Positions 38,624 to 46,977 of a stretch of 64,000 nt of DNA are shown in pieces. The stretch covers positions 10,487 through 74,486 of the forward strand of contig NZ_BBUY01000002.1 in assembly GCF_001590865.1 (NCBI RefSeq), written 5' to 3'. The notes beneath the pieces are model-generated. The model was not told where the DNA came from. It searched no databases and saw only the letters and a program-made list of their open reading frames with translations. The DNA is from Streptomyces sp. NBRC 110611. GTDB taxonomy: Bacteria > Actinomycetota > Actinomycetes > Streptomycetales > Streptomycetaceae. The stretch's first letter is position 1; each line of letters opens with the position of its first letter. Position numbers and translations under genes: made by a program.

Positions 38624-38935
38624 GTGCGGAAGATCATGGCTATAGCACTGGCGACGGTGGCGTGCAGCGCCTCGCTGACGCTGATCAGCGCCTCGAACGC
38701 GGCGGCTGCCGACCAGGGGCCGCGGTGCGTGAAGGTGCGCAAGTACTTCACCAAGGGCCACAACCGCTATGTCCGCCTGTCCAATCTCTGCACGCAGCGC
38801 ACGTCGTGCTTCACGGTCGTCATGCCGCACCAGAAAGATCCCCGTGGCCGCCTGCCGAAGGGCGTGACGAAGGACGTCCGCTACGCCACGACCTCGTCGC
38901 CGCGTGCGCTGTATGTGAAGAACTCCCCCTGCTGA
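38624..38935 (+). CDS. Small secreted cysteine-containing protein, unknown function
   Basis: 103 residues from GTG 38624 with GGGGGAG five bases upstream. Signal peptide about residues 1-29 (IMAIALATVACSASLTLISA, cleavage after SNAAAA). The mature part is ~74 residues, basic, with four cysteines (PRCVKV, SNLCTQ, TSCFTV, and a C-terminal Cys), consistent with two disulfides and a small beta-rich domain. I do not recognise the family; a tendamistat-like inhibitor was considered but spacing of the cysteines differs. The 248-bp upstream region has repeated GCGAAAG and TGTCGCGT words. Confidence 0.75.
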   Translation: MRKIMAIALATVACSASLTLISASNAAAADQGPRCVKVRKYFTKGHNRYVRLSNLCTQRTSCFTVVMPHQKDPRGRLPKGVTKDVRYATTSSPRALYVKNSPC

Positions 38936-38993
38936 GCGGCTGACGCGGACAAGGCACGGACGCAAGCACAGACACAGGAACAGGAACAGGAGG

Positions 38994-39611
38994 TCAATCG
39001 GGTACGGCGATGCCGTCGAGGAGCATCGAGAGGTACTGCCGGGCGATCTCCTCGGGGCTGTGCCGGCCGCCCGGGCGGTACCAGCTCGCCGCGACCCAGA
39101 CGGTGTCCCGCACGAAGCGATAGGTGAGCCGGATATCGAGGTCGGCGCGGAAGACGCCGCAGCTCACACCCCGCCGCAGCGTTCCGAGCCAGGCCTGCTC
39201 GAATCTCTGCTGGGAGTCGGTGAGGTAGCCGAAGCGGGGCTGGGCGGCGAGGTGCCTGGCCTCCTTCTGATAGATGGCGACGGCGGCGCGGTGCCGGTCG
39301 ATCTCCCGGAACGACTCGGTGACCAGGGCCTCGATGGTCTCGCGGGGGCCGAGCCCGGCAGCGAGTACGGCGTCGTATCCGTCCCACAGTTCGGTCAGGA
39401 ACGTGGACAGGATCTCGTCCAGGATCGATTCCTTGGAATCGAAGTGGTAGTAGAGGCTGCCGGCGAGCATCCCGGCTTCGTCCGCGATACGGCGGACAGT
39501 GGTGGCGTTGTAACCCTGCGCGGCGAACACCTCGGCCGCGGTGTCGAGCAGTTCGCGGCGGCGTTCCGGGGACGCGTTCGCGGTGGTGGTCTTCTTCTTG
39601 GCGGCTGGCAC
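38994..39611 (-). CDS. TetR/AcrR family transcriptional regulator
   Basis: About 205 residues from GTG 39611; the frame is open to an ATG at 39695, but that codon touches the palindromic operator and is less likely. TetR helix-turn-helix: ELLDTAAEVFAAQGYNATTV, RRIADEAGMLAGSLYYHFDS, KESILDEIL. The C-terminal domain resembles the KstR2-like group (VTESFREIDRHRAAVAIYQK), which bind CoA thioesters. Divergent from the FUSC gene with a perfect palindrome between them, so it probably represses both. Confidence 0.87.
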   Translation of the reverse strand: MPAAKKKTTTANASPERRRELLDTAAEVFAAQGYNATTVRRIADEAGMLAGSLYYHFDSKESILDEILSTFLTELWDGYDAVLAAGLGPRETIEALVTESFREIDRHRAAVAIYQKEARHLAAQPRFGYLTDSQQRFEQAWLGTLRRGVSCGVFRADLDIRLTYRFVRDTVWVAASWYRPGGRHSPEEIARQYLSMLLDGIAVPD

Positions 39612-39694
39612 CCGGCCATTGTCGCTCTCCCGTGACACAGCCCTCGTACGGGTTCCCGCTGGGGCTCGGTCCGGGCGTGAGCGAAGGCATATCA

Positions 39695-39706
39695 TTTACT
39701 AGTAAA
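39695..39706. promoter_or_regulatory. 12-bp perfect palindrome, candidate TetR operator
   Basis: TTTACTAGTAAA lies in the divergent promoter, ending 8 bp upstream of the -10 hexamer TAACCT of the FUSC gene, that is, in its -10/-35 spacer. A repressor bound here would block that promoter. Confidence 0.6.
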
Positions 39707-39714
39707 ACACCTGC

Positions 39715-39720
39715 TAACCT
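39715..39720 (+). promoter_or_regulatory. -10 hexamer TAACCT, leaderless arrangement
   Basis: TAACCT followed by exactly 6 nt and the ATG at 39727; no ribosome binding site. Confidence 0.45.
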
Positions 39721-39726
39721 TTTCCT

Positions 39727-41781
39727 ATGGGGAAGCACGCCAAGCCCGCCGGGACGAGACGCAGCCGGAGCAGCGGGAGGAGCAGCGAAGGCAGCAGGAG
39801 CGGGGTGAACGGGGGGAACGCCGCGCCGGGAGGTGCGGTGCGCGCCCGGCCGTTGCCGGTCAAGAGCACCGTGCGGGTACGCCGCCCCGTCGACATCTGG
39901 CACAAGTCGGCGTTCAGCGCGGTCGTGGCCCTGGCGATCCCCGATCTCACGCTCCTCGCCGTGGGGCGGCTGGACCTGGTCCTGTACACGTCGGCCGGGG
40001 CGATGTGTGCCCTCTACGCACACGGGCTGCCGTACGCCGCGCGGGCCCGCGCCCTGCTGTGGGTGGTGCTCGGCATGGTCGCGAGCCTGGGCATCGCGCT
40101 GACCGCCGCGTCCCTCATCACCCCGACTGTGCTCCTCGTCGCACTCGCCGCCGTGATCGCGGCGGTCCACAAGATGGTCTGCGATGCGACTCGCATCGGC
40201 CCTCCGGGGAACTTGATCCCGACCTTCATCTCCGCCTCGGCGTTCTTCGTGCCGCAGCACCTGGGACAGGTGCCCCTGCACGTGGCGTTGGCGCTGGGCA
40301 CGGGTGCGCTCGCCTGGCTGGTGTGTATGGCGCCGGGGCTCGTCAGGCCGCAGGGGCCGGAGCGGATCGCCACCGCGCGTGCGCTGGAGGCCGCCGCCGG
40401 ACTGCTGCGTACGGATCCGGGCAACGGAACAACCGCCACCACGGCACCGCCCGCACCGCCCGCACCGCCCGCACCGCCCGCCGGCGATGTGAAGCCCGCC
40501 AACGGCGGTACGGAGCCGGTCGGAGTGGCACAGGCCCGGCATGCCGCCGCGGCTGCGGTGAACGCGGCGTGGCACACGTTGTTCCTGGTCCCGGCCGCCC
40601 GCACCCCGGAGAAGGCCTCGGCACGGGCCGGACTCGAACGGCTGCTGGTGCGGGCGGAAGCGGCGTTGGGGAATGCGGTGTTGGCGAATGCGGCGTCGGG
40701 GGACTTGGCGCACCGGGGAGCCTCCGGACGAGGGGGCGGCACGGGGCCGGGCGGCCGGGATGCCGGATATGACGCCGGTGCCGAAGCCGGACGTCTCACC
40801 GCCTGGGCTCGTGACCTGCGCAGGGGGCGCGCCCTCCCCCAGGTCGAACTGTCGGAGCCGCAGGCCGAAGAGCTGCGAGGGGTCGCCGTGGCGGAGGCGC
40901 TGGCCGGCGACCCGCCCGGGGGTCCGGCGCGTACCGTCGCCGGGACAACGGCGGGGCCGCGGCGGCCCGCGCCCGGCCGTCCGCGCGGGGTACGCGCGGT
41001 GGTCGCCCGGCTGGCGCCCGGTTCGCCGCTGCTGCCCATCGGCGTACGGGTCGCCGTCGGGTGCGCACTGGCGGGCTGGGTGTCGATGGCCGTCGGTGTC
41101 GGACACCCGTACTGGGCAGTGGTGACCGCGGCGTCGATCTACCAGGCCAACACCACGCTCTCCTGGCAGCGCGCGCTGCAGCGCACCCTCGGCAATCTGC
41201 TCGGTCTGCTGCTGTTCACCGCGCTGCTGCCACTGATCCACACCGGGCAGTTGGCGATGGTCGTGCTGGCTCTCGCCTTCCAGCTCGGCGCGGAGGCCTG
41301 CATCAGCCGGAACTACTGGCTCGGCACGGTCTGGGTGACGCCGATGGCGCTGCTGCTGACCGAGTTCGGCAGTCATCTGCCGGCCAGGACGCTGGTCGTG
41401 GACCGCTGGATCGACACCGTGGTGGGCGCCGTGGTCGGCCTGGCCTGCTGTGTCGCGGTCACCAACCGACGGGCCGCGGACCGTATCGACCTCGCGCTGG
41501 AGCGGGTCGCGGAGGCGGAAGCCGCCGCCGCCCGACTGCTCGCGTCGGATCCCGCGCCCGGTGCCGGCGAGGCCCTGAAAGACGATGCCCGGGAGAGCGG
41601 TTGGGCGCGGGACCGGCTGGCCGGCGCGCTGATCGAGCTCCGGGAGGCGGTGGAGGTGGCGGCCGGCGAGTGGTGGCAGCGCACGCTTCCGGAGGAGCGG
41701 ATCGCCCGCGCCGAGCAACAGGGGCACCGTACGCTCGCCGGGCTGGTCCGGCGGCTCTCGGCGCCGGCACTGGCCGCCTGA
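39727..41781 (+). CDS. FUSC family membrane protein
   Basis: 684 residues. An unusual basic N-terminus of Ser/Arg repeats precedes a first membrane block (FSAVVALAIPDLTLLAVG, LLWVVLGMVASLGIALTAA, VLLVALAAVIAAVHKMV) and the second FUSC block (GVRVAVGCALAGWVSMAVG, HPYWAVVTAASIYQANTTL, QRTLGNLLGLLLFTALLP, DRWIDTVVGAVVGLACCVAV). The soluble middle contains an Ala-Pro repeat and a Gly-rich stretch. Likely an exporter, by family. A palindrome and a divergent TetR gene upstream suggest inducible expression, and a MarR gene follows. Confidence 0.86.
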   Translation: MGKHAKPAGTRRSRSSGRSSEGSRSGVNGGNAAPGGAVRARPLPVKSTVRVRRPVDIWHKSAFSAVVALAIPDLTLLAVGRLDLVLYTSAGAMCALYAHGLPYAARARALLWVVLGMVASLGIALTAASLITPTVLLVALAAVIAAVHKMVCDATRIGPPGNLIPTFISASAFFVPQHLGQVPLHVALALGTGALAWLVCMAPGLVRPQGPERIATARALEAAAGLLRTDPGNGTTATTAPPAPPAPPAPPAGDVKPANGGTEPVGVAQARHAAAAAVNAAWHTLFLVPAARTPEKASARAGLERLLVRAEAALGNAVLANAASGDLAHRGASGRGGGTGPGGRDAGYDAGAEAGRLTAWARDLRRGRALPQVELSEPQAEELRGVAVAEALAGDPPGGPARTVAGTTAGPRRPAPGRPRGVRAVVARLAPGSPLLPIGVRVAVGCALAGWVSMAVGVGHPYWAVVTAASIYQANTTLSWQRALQRTLGNLLGLLLFTALLPLIHTGQLAMVVLALAFQLGAEACISRNYWLGTVWVTPMALLLTEFGSHLPARTLVVDRWIDTVVGAVVGLACCVAVTNRRAADRIDLALERVAEAEAAAARLLASDPAPGAGEALKDDARESGWARDRLAGALIELREAVEVAAGEWWQRTLPEERIARAEQQGHRTLAGLVRRLSAPALAA
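40444..40479 (+). repeat. Four tandem copies of a 9-bp unit
   Basis: GCACCGCCC repeated four times inside the FUSC gene, encoding an Ala-Pro-Pro run between the membrane block and the soluble domain. Confidence 0.9.
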
Positions 41782-41915
41782 CGCACCCGCCCGCGAGACC
41801 GGCCGCGCACCCGCTCCCCCACCCGCACGGCGGGCGCCCCCGTACGGGGCACAATGAGGGCGTACAGCACGGCATGCGGCGTACGGCACGGCGTACGGAC
41901 GGGAGGAGAGTGCGG

Positions 41916-42425
41916 GTGGCGACCGAGGACATCGTCGCAGGGGTGCTGCGCCAGTGGCAGCAGGTGCACCCCGGGCTGGACACCGGCCCGATGGCGGTGA
42001 TCGGGCGGCTCAACCGGTGTGCCGCCCTCCTGCAGCAGGCGGCCGACGCGCCGCTGCGGCGGGCCGGACTCACCCGCCCCGAGTTCGACATCCTCGGCAC
42101 CCTGCGCCGGATGGACCGTGAGCTGACGCCCGGGCGGGTGGCCCGCGAGACCTTCGCCTCCGGCGCCGCGGTCACCAAACGCGTACGGCAGCTGGAGGAG
42201 CGGGGACTGATCGCCCGTCGGCCCGACGAGCGGGACCGCAGGGTCGCGCACCTCTCGCTCACCGACGAGGGCCGCGAGACCATCGACCGGCTACTCCCCG
42301 AACAGCTCCGGTACGAAGCGGCGCTGCTCGACGGCATCGGCGACGCGCGGCAGGAGGAACTCTCCGCCGCGCTGAGCGAGTTGCTGGTCGTCCTGGAGGG
42401 GCGTCTCGGCAGCCTGATGGAGTGA
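41916..42425 (+). CDS. MarR family transcriptional regulator
   Basis: 169 residues from GTG 41916 (GGGAGGAG about seven bases upstream; GTG 41910 is too close to it). Winged helix: APLRRAGLTRPEFDILGTLR, LTPGRVARETFASGAAVTKR, VRQLEERGLIARRPDERDRR with the DxRxxxxxLT motif. Downstream of the FUSC gene by 134 bp with its own promoter-like region of GCGTACGGCACG repeats, so it may regulate the exporter. Confidence 0.9.
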   Translation: MATEDIVAGVLRQWQQVHPGLDTGPMAVIGRLNRCAALLQQAADAPLRRAGLTRPEFDILGTLRRMDRELTPGRVARETFASGAAVTKRVRQLEERGLIARRPDERDRRVAHLSLTDEGRETIDRLLPEQLRYEAALLDGIGDARQEELSAALSELLVVLEGRLGSLME

Positions 42426-42459
42426 GGCGCCGGTCCTGCCCCGGGTGCCCGGCCCTGCC

Positions 42460-43089
42460 TTAGACGGCGTGGTCGGCAGCAGCCGTGGGCGCGTCTCCGA
42501 ACAGGTCGGCCAGGTGCCGGTCGAGCAGACGTAGCGCGGTCCGGGGGTCGTGCACGTCCAGCAGGACATAGGTGGCGAGACCGTCGGCCAGGCCGATCAG
42601 GAGCATCGCCTCATCCTCGGTGGCGCGTTCCGGCGGCAGCTCGCCGCGTGCGGCGGCCAGCCGGAGCTGGTCGGTGAAGAAGGCGCGGAGCTGGGGGATG
42701 CCCTGCCGGGCCTCGGCGCGCAGGGCTTCGTCGTGCACGGCGCGGGCGTAGTAGGCGGCGCCGACCAGCTGGCCGACGCGGCTCTTGTCGTCCAGCGGCA
42801 GCATGCCCGACAGGCAGGCGCGCAGTACGTCGCGCGGGGCGGGCTCGCCCGGGAGTGCCTCGATGCGCCGGCGGATGCGCTCGGCGGCCAGCCGGTTGAT
42901 GTGCCGGAGGGCGAAGAGCAGCATCTCGTCCTTGGTGCGGAAGTAGTGCTGGAGCCGGCCGAGCGAGATACCGGCCTCCGCCGCGACATCGCGCAGGCTC
43001 ACGCCGTCCAGGCCGCGGGTGCCGGCGATCCGCCAGAGCGCTTCGGAGATCTCCCGGCGCCTGGCTTCGTGATCGACCTTCTTGGGCAA
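42460..43089 (-). CDS. TetR family transcriptional regulator
   Basis: 209 residues if started at TTG 43089, which has GGAGG eight bases upstream and yields the usual N-terminus LPKKVDHEARRREISEALWR. The frame is open to GTG 43122, which lacks a ribosome site. HTH: GLDGVSLRDVAAEAGISLGR, LQHYFRTKDEMLLFAL. C-terminal domain resembles the BetI/TetR_C_6 type (ARQGIPQLRAFFTDQLRLA). Convergent with the MarR gene and divergent from the PH-domain pair. Confidence 0.85.
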   Translation of the reverse strand: MPKKVDHEARRREISEALWRIAGTRGLDGVSLRDVAAEAGISLGRLQHYFRTKDEMLLFALRHINRLAAERIRRRIEALPGEPAPRDVLRACLSGMLPLDDKSRVGQLVGAAYYARAVHDEALRAEARQGIPQLRAFFTDQLRLAAARGELPPERATEDEAMLLIGLADGLATYVLLDVHDPRTALRLLDRHLADLFGDAPTAAADHAV

Positions 43090-43125
43090 GAACAGGACCT
43101 CCGACCCGCTTTTACAAGTCACTCG

Positions 43126-43151
43126 TACCGCTATAACGTAGCCTACCGCTA
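43126..43151. promoter_or_regulatory. Direct repeat TACCGCTA, candidate regulator site
   Basis: TACCGCTA occurs at 43126-43133 and 43144-43151, 18 bp apart, in the AT-richer divergent promoter between the TetR gene and the PH-domain operon. A near-palindrome GCTATAACGTAGC overlaps both. Confidence 0.4.
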
Positions 43152-43183
43152 CTCAATACAACTGACTTGAAACCGGTGATCTC

Positions 43184-43702
43184 ATGTCCGGGCCCGCCGC
43201 CCCGCCCCTGCGCCCACCCCGCCACCGTGTCGATCCCCGGGCCCGCCGCTGGTGGACCCTCCAGGCCCTGCTGACGCTCAGCGGCCCCCTGCTGCTCACC
43301 GCGCTGGCGCTGGCGGTGCTGTCGGCCCTCTTCTTCCCCGGCGCGCTGCCGTGGCTGGGGCCGTTGCTGCTGGTCGTGCTCGTGCTGCCGGCCGTCGGCT
43401 ATCTCGCGCTGATGCCGCGGTGGCGGTACGCGGTACACGCCTGGGAGCTGGGCGGGGCGGCGGTCTACGCGGCGAGCGGCTGGTTCTGGCAGAAGCGGCG
43501 GATCGCCCCGCTGTCGCGGGTGCAGACGGTGGACACGGTGCGCGGACCGCTGCAGCGGCGGTACGGGCTGGCGACGGTCACCGTCACCACCGCGTCGACG
43601 GCCGGCGACATCAAGATCACGGGGCTCTCCGACGCGGACGCCGAGGAGCTTTCCCGGCGGATCGGCGAGGCGGCGCAGGACGTACCGGGTGATGCCGCAT
43701 GA
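43184..43702 (+). CDS. Bacterial PH-domain protein, YdbS type
   Basis: 172 residues. Two membrane helices (LLLTALALAVLSALFF and LGPLLLVVLVLPAVGYLAL) followed by a bPH2 domain (AVHAWELGGAAVYAASGWFW, QKRRIAPLSRVQTVDTVRGP, VTVTTASTAGDIKITGLSD). First gene of a pair with the YdbT-type gene, overlapping it by four bases (ATGA). Function of such pairs is poorly known; they are membrane-anchored and linked to envelope stress or bacteriocin resistance in Firmicutes. Confidence 0.88.
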   Translation: MSGPAAPPLRPPRHRVDPRARRWWTLQALLTLSGPLLLTALALAVLSALFFPGALPWLGPLLLVVLVLPAVGYLALMPRWRYAVHAWELGGAAVYAASGWFWQKRRIAPLSRVQTVDTVRGPLQRRYGLATVTVTTASTAGDIKITGLSDADAEELSRRIGEAAQDVPGDAA

Positions 43703-45288
43703 GTACCCCGCCCGGACCCGGCCCCACCGATCCCTCCGACACGATGGCGCAATGGCGCAGGCTGGACCCGCGCACCCTTCTGGTGCAGTGCGGCTGGCTG
43801 GGAGCCCCGCTCGCCTCACTGGCGCTGACCGCGCTGGCCACCGGGGGCCGGATCACCACCGGCGCCTGGATCACGCTCGGCGCCATCGCCGCCTCGTTCG
43901 CCGTCATCACCGCCCTCGGCCTGATCCGCTGGGCGCGTACGGAGTTCCGGGTCACCGCCGACACCCTCACCGTACGGAGCGGGCTGCTCAACCGGCGGCT
44001 GCGCAGCGTGCCACTGCACCGCGTCCGCACCGTCGACCTGACGGCGTCGCCGCTGCACCGGCTGCTGGGCGTCACCGTGCTGCGGGCGGGCACGGCGGGC
44101 TCCGGCGAGACCGGCGGCGGGCTCTCGCTGGACGCGCTCACCGTCGCCGAAGCGGACCGGCTGCGCAAGGAGCTGCTCTCCCGGGCCGGCACCCGAGCGG
44201 TCACAGAGGACCCGGTACTGGCCCGTATCAGCTGGCGCTGGCTGCGGTACGCGCCGCTCACCTTCTGGGTCGTCGGCGGAGTGTTCGTGGTGGCCGGATC
44301 GCTCTACCGGGCGCTGGACTCCATCGGCATCGAGCCGTGGAAACTCGGCCTCGTCCGGCGGGCGTTCGACGAGTTCGGCGCGAGCGCGCTCTGGCTGACC
44401 ATCCCGGCCGCACTGCTGGCCATACTCGCACTCGGCTCGGCCGGTGCACTCGCGCTCTACGTCGAGAACTGGTGGCAGTACTCCCTGGAGTGGACCGACA
44501 CCCACACCCTGCGGGTACGGCGCGGACTGTTCACCACCCGCTCGGTGACCATCGAACGGGCCCGGCTGCGCGGTGTGCTGCTGCGGGAACCGCTGCTGCT
44601 GCGGGCGGGCGGCGGCGCACTGGTCCGCGCGGTGGCCGGCGGCCTGGGCAACCGCGAGGAGAACCGCAGGCGCAGCGGGCTGCTGCCGCCGGCGCCCCGC
44701 CCGGAGGCGCTGCGGGTGGCGGGCGGCGCGCTGCGTGCACCCTTCCCCGGGAGTGGCGCACCGGCACCGCTGGCGCCGCATCCCCGTGCCGCCCTGCGGC
44801 GGCGCCGGACGCGCGGCCTACTGTTCGTGGTGCTGCCCGGCGCCGCCGTGCTCGCCGGGCTCGGCGCCGCGTTCACCCCTGTCCTGCTGCACTGCGCCTG
44901 GATCTACGCGGTGGTCACCACACCCCTCGTGCTGTGGCTGGCCCGGGACGCGTACCGCAGTCTGGGACACGGCATCGAGGGCGACTGCCTGGTCGCCCGG
45001 TCGGGGACCTTCAGCCGTGACACCCTCGCCCTCCAGCGCGACGCGGTCGCGGCCTGGACGTTCTCGACGTCTCCGTTCACCCGCCGGTCCGGACTGGTGA
45101 CGCTGACCGCCGCGGTGGCGGCGGGCGAGGACGGATATCACATCCGGGATCTCGCGGCCGCCGATGCCCCGGGCTTCGCCGCGGCGGCGGCCCCGGGGAT
45201 CGTGGACGAGTTCCTGGTCCACCCCACAGGTCGATCACACCGCCCCACGGGGCGATCACACGGCCCCTCGGATCGAGGACGCCGCTGA
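43699..45288 (+). CDS. Bacterial PH-domain protein, YdbT type
   Basis: 529 residues. Contains three bPH2 units with membrane helices between them: first around EFRVTADTLTVRSGLLNRRL, second around DTHTLRVRRGLFTTRSVTIE, third around GDCLVARSGTFSRDTLALQR. Translationally coupled to the YdbS-type gene. The last ~20 residues are a repetitive basic tail (PTGRSH repeats) encoded by a DNA repeat. Acts as a membrane complex with its partner by family analogy. Confidence 0.88.
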   Translation: MSTPPGPGPTDPSDTMAQWRRLDPRTLLVQCGWLGAPLASLALTALATGGRITTGAWITLGAIAASFAVITALGLIRWARTEFRVTADTLTVRSGLLNRRLRSVPLHRVRTVDLTASPLHRLLGVTVLRAGTAGSGETGGGLSLDALTVAEADRLRKELLSRAGTRAVTEDPVLARISWRWLRYAPLTFWVVGGVFVVAGSLYRALDSIGIEPWKLGLVRRAFDEFGASALWLTIPAALLAILALGSAGALALYVENWWQYSLEWTDTHTLRVRRGLFTTRSVTIERARLRGVLLREPLLLRAGGGALVRAVAGGLGNREENRRRSGLLPPAPRPEALRVAGGALRAPFPGSGAPAPLAPHPRAALRRRRTRGLLFVVLPGAAVLAGLGAAFTPVLLHCAWIYAVVTTPLVLWLARDAYRSLGHGIEGDCLVARSGTFSRDTLALQRDAVAAWTFSTSPFTRRSGLVTLTAAVAAGEDGYHIRDLAAADAPGFAAAAAPGIVDEFLVHPTGRSHRPTGRSHGPSDRGRR

Positions 45289-45308
45289 GGCACCGGCGGT
45301 GACGGCCA

Positions 45309-45334
45309 GGTCGTCCGGGACGACCCGGACGACC
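45309..45334 (+). terminator. Hairpin after the PH-domain operon
   Basis: GGTCGTCC (45309-45316) and GGACGACC (45327-45334) with a 10-nt loop, 21 bases after the stop codon. Confidence 0.55.
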
Positions 45335-45430
45335 GGAACGGCCCGGACGGTCACTCGTCAAGGTGAGACACATCACGCACCTGTGACGTGCACGGCGAGA
45401 GCGGACACACCGTCCTACTGGACGAGCTAA

Positions 45431-45462
45431 TGCCCATGACCGTGCCCATGACCGCATGACCG
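45431..45462 (+). repeat. 12-bp tandem repeat in leader of the SsgA-like gene
   Basis: TGCCCATGACCG twice in tandem, followed by CATGACCG, 22-54 bp upstream of the start codon. May be a regulatory sequence or a slippage product. Confidence 0.7.
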
Positions 45463-45484
45463 ACAGCCGTGAGGGAGCAGCGCG

Positions 45485-45898
45485 ATGAACACCGTCATCG
45501 ACCAAGCCGTCCAGGTCCGTCTCATCGCCACCACTCCCGGCCCGCACGCGTTCCCGGCCATGCTGCACTACCAGCCCGCCGACCCTCTGGCGGTGCGGAT
45601 GTCCTTCCCGCCGGAGATCTCGCTGGACGGGTCCGCGGTGGACTGGGCGTTCGCCCGCGAGCTGCTGGACGAGGGGCTGCGGATGCCGGCCGGGCGGGGC
45701 GATGTGCGGGTACGGCCGTGCGGCCCGGACCGGACGGTGATGGAGTTCCACGCGGAGGAAGGCATCGCCATGCTCCAGTTGCGGACCGCGGACGTACGGC
45801 GGTTCCTCGCCCGTTCCTACGAGGCCGTGCCGGCGGGCGGCGAGGCCGCGCATCTGGGCATGGAGCGCGAGCTGGCGGAGCTGTTCGGCGCGGCGTGA
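45485..45898 (+). CDS. SsgA-like sporulation/cell-division protein (SALP)
   Basis: 137 residues; ATG preceded by GAGGGAGCAGCGCG. SALP motifs: AMLHYQPADPLAVRMSFP, VDWAFARELLDEGLRMPAG, GDVRVRPCG and FLARSYEAVPAGGE. The family is restricted to morphologically complex actinomycetes and guides septum placement and spore-wall processes. Sequence does not settle which paralogue it is (SsgB is usually more conserved than this protein). Confidence 0.9.
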   Translation: MNTVIDQAVQVRLIATTPGPHAFPAMLHYQPADPLAVRMSFPPEISLDGSAVDWAFARELLDEGLRMPAGRGDVRVRPCGPDRTVMEFHAEEGIAMLQLRTADVRRFLARSYEAVPAGGEAAHLGMERELAELFGAA

Positions 45899-46059
45899 CG
45901 CCGTACCGGTGCATATCGGTACCGGCGGAAACGGTGCATATCCGGTACCGGCGGCGGACGCCAGGAAGAGTACCGGCGGACACCAGGAAGCGATGAGGCC
46001 GAAACGATGAGGCCGTCGCCCGGGGAAGAACCCGGGCGACGGCCGTTTCGCGTCCGCCG

Positions 46060-46824
46060 TCACCGCTGCGGAAACCCGAACCCGTAGCCCTGCTCCTTCA
46101 TCCACGGCAGCAGCCGGTCCAGCGCCTCGACCGTCCGGGCGCGGTTGCCGCCGCCGTCGTGGAACAGGACCGTGGGCCCGTTGCGGAGTTCCCCGCGCAC
46201 CCTCGACTCGATCGTCGCGGCGCTGCCGCCCTCGAAGTCCTTGCTGTCGACATTCCAGCCCAGCGGGCGCATGCCGTGCTGGGCGGCGATCTTGCGGCTG
46301 TAGGGCGTGAAGGCGCCGCCGGGGGCACGGTAGTACTCGACCTTGGCGCCGCCGGCCGCGTCCTCGATCTTCTTCTGTGCGTCGAGGATCTGCTGGGACT
46401 GGTAGCTCTCCGGCTTGCGGTCCATGCCGGTGTTGTGGCTGATGCTGTGGTCGCAGAGCTTGTGTCCGTCGGCCACGACCTTCTTGACCAGGTCGGGGTG
46501 GGCCTCGGCCTGCGGGCCGATCATGCAGAAGACCGCCTTGACATCGTTCTTCTTCAGCACCTCGAGGACCTTGGGAGTCCAGGCCGGGTCCGGGCCGTCG
46601 TCGATGGTGATGTTCAGGCTGCGGCCGGGGCGGTCCGAGGCGTGCACGATGGACGGGTCGACCGGAGCGGACTCGGGCTGCCGTGCGGGAGCGGGGCTGT
46701 CCGCCTCGGCCGCGGAGGTCCCGCCGAGCTGGCCGGAGGCGACGGCCCCCACGATCCCCAGCGACACCACCGCCGCCGCCACAACTCCGATGATGCCGCC
46801 CTCAATTCCGAAGCGCCGAGCCAT
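46060..46824 (-). CDS. Polysaccharide deacetylase (NodB domain), membrane-anchored or secreted
   Basis: 254 residues from ATG 46824 (AAGGGGACGGG upstream). An N-terminal hydrophobic segment (GIIGVVAAAVVSLGIVGAV) acts as signal or anchor, then a short Pro/Ala linker and the NodB fold: catalytic Asp75/Asp76 (ITIDDGPDP), zinc His126 and His130 (DHSISH), YRAPGGAFTP and the late LFHDGGGNR. Probably removes N-acetyl groups from peptidoglycan or chitooligosaccharides. Divergent from a two-component system that may sense the envelope. Confidence 0.88.
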   Translation of the reverse strand: MARRFGIEGGIIGVVAAAVVSLGIVGAVASGQLGGTSAAEADSPAPARQPESAPVDPSIVHASDRPGRSLNITIDDGPDPAWTPKVLEVLKKNDVKAVFCMIGPQAEAHPDLVKKVVADGHKLCDHSISHNTGMDRKPESYQSQQILDAQKKIEDAAGGAKVEYYRAPGGAFTPYSRKIAAQHGMRPLGWNVDSKDFEGGSAATIESRVRGELRNGPTVLFHDGGGNRARTVEALDRLLPWMKEQGYGFGFPQR

Positions 46825-46965
46825 CCCGATCCCGTCCCCTTGTGTCGTGCTGGTGTCCGTACCGGACGGAGGCGGGCGATATGTCCACCCGCCGCCTTCC
46901 ACCACGACAGATGCACCCCGGACGGGGCAGGCTGCTCCTGTTACGGATCCATCATGAAACTTATT

Positions 46966-46971
46966 GATACT
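46966..46971 (+). promoter_or_regulatory. -10 hexamer GATACT, leaderless arrangement
   Basis: GATACT followed by exactly 6 nt and the ATG at 46978. This decides the response-regulator start in favour of 46978 over the in-frame ATG at 46954. Confidence 0.5.
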
Positions 46972-46977
46972 GGACCC

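Noticed and set aside
38624..38935. Tendamistat-type alpha-amylase inhibitor identity for the small secreted protein
   Set aside because: Four cysteines and size fit loosely, but cysteine spacing and the inhibitory WRY-type loop do not match.
40444..40479. Short regular repeats considered as a CRISPR-like array
   Set aside because: Nine-base direct repeats without spacers inside a coding sequence; simple Ala-Pro-Pro repeat. No CRISPR array or cas gene is seen anywhere.
46954..46977. Alternative start ATG 46954 for the response regulator
   Set aside because: The -10 hexamer GATACT lies between 46954 and 46978, so a transcript from it would not contain the upstream ATG.
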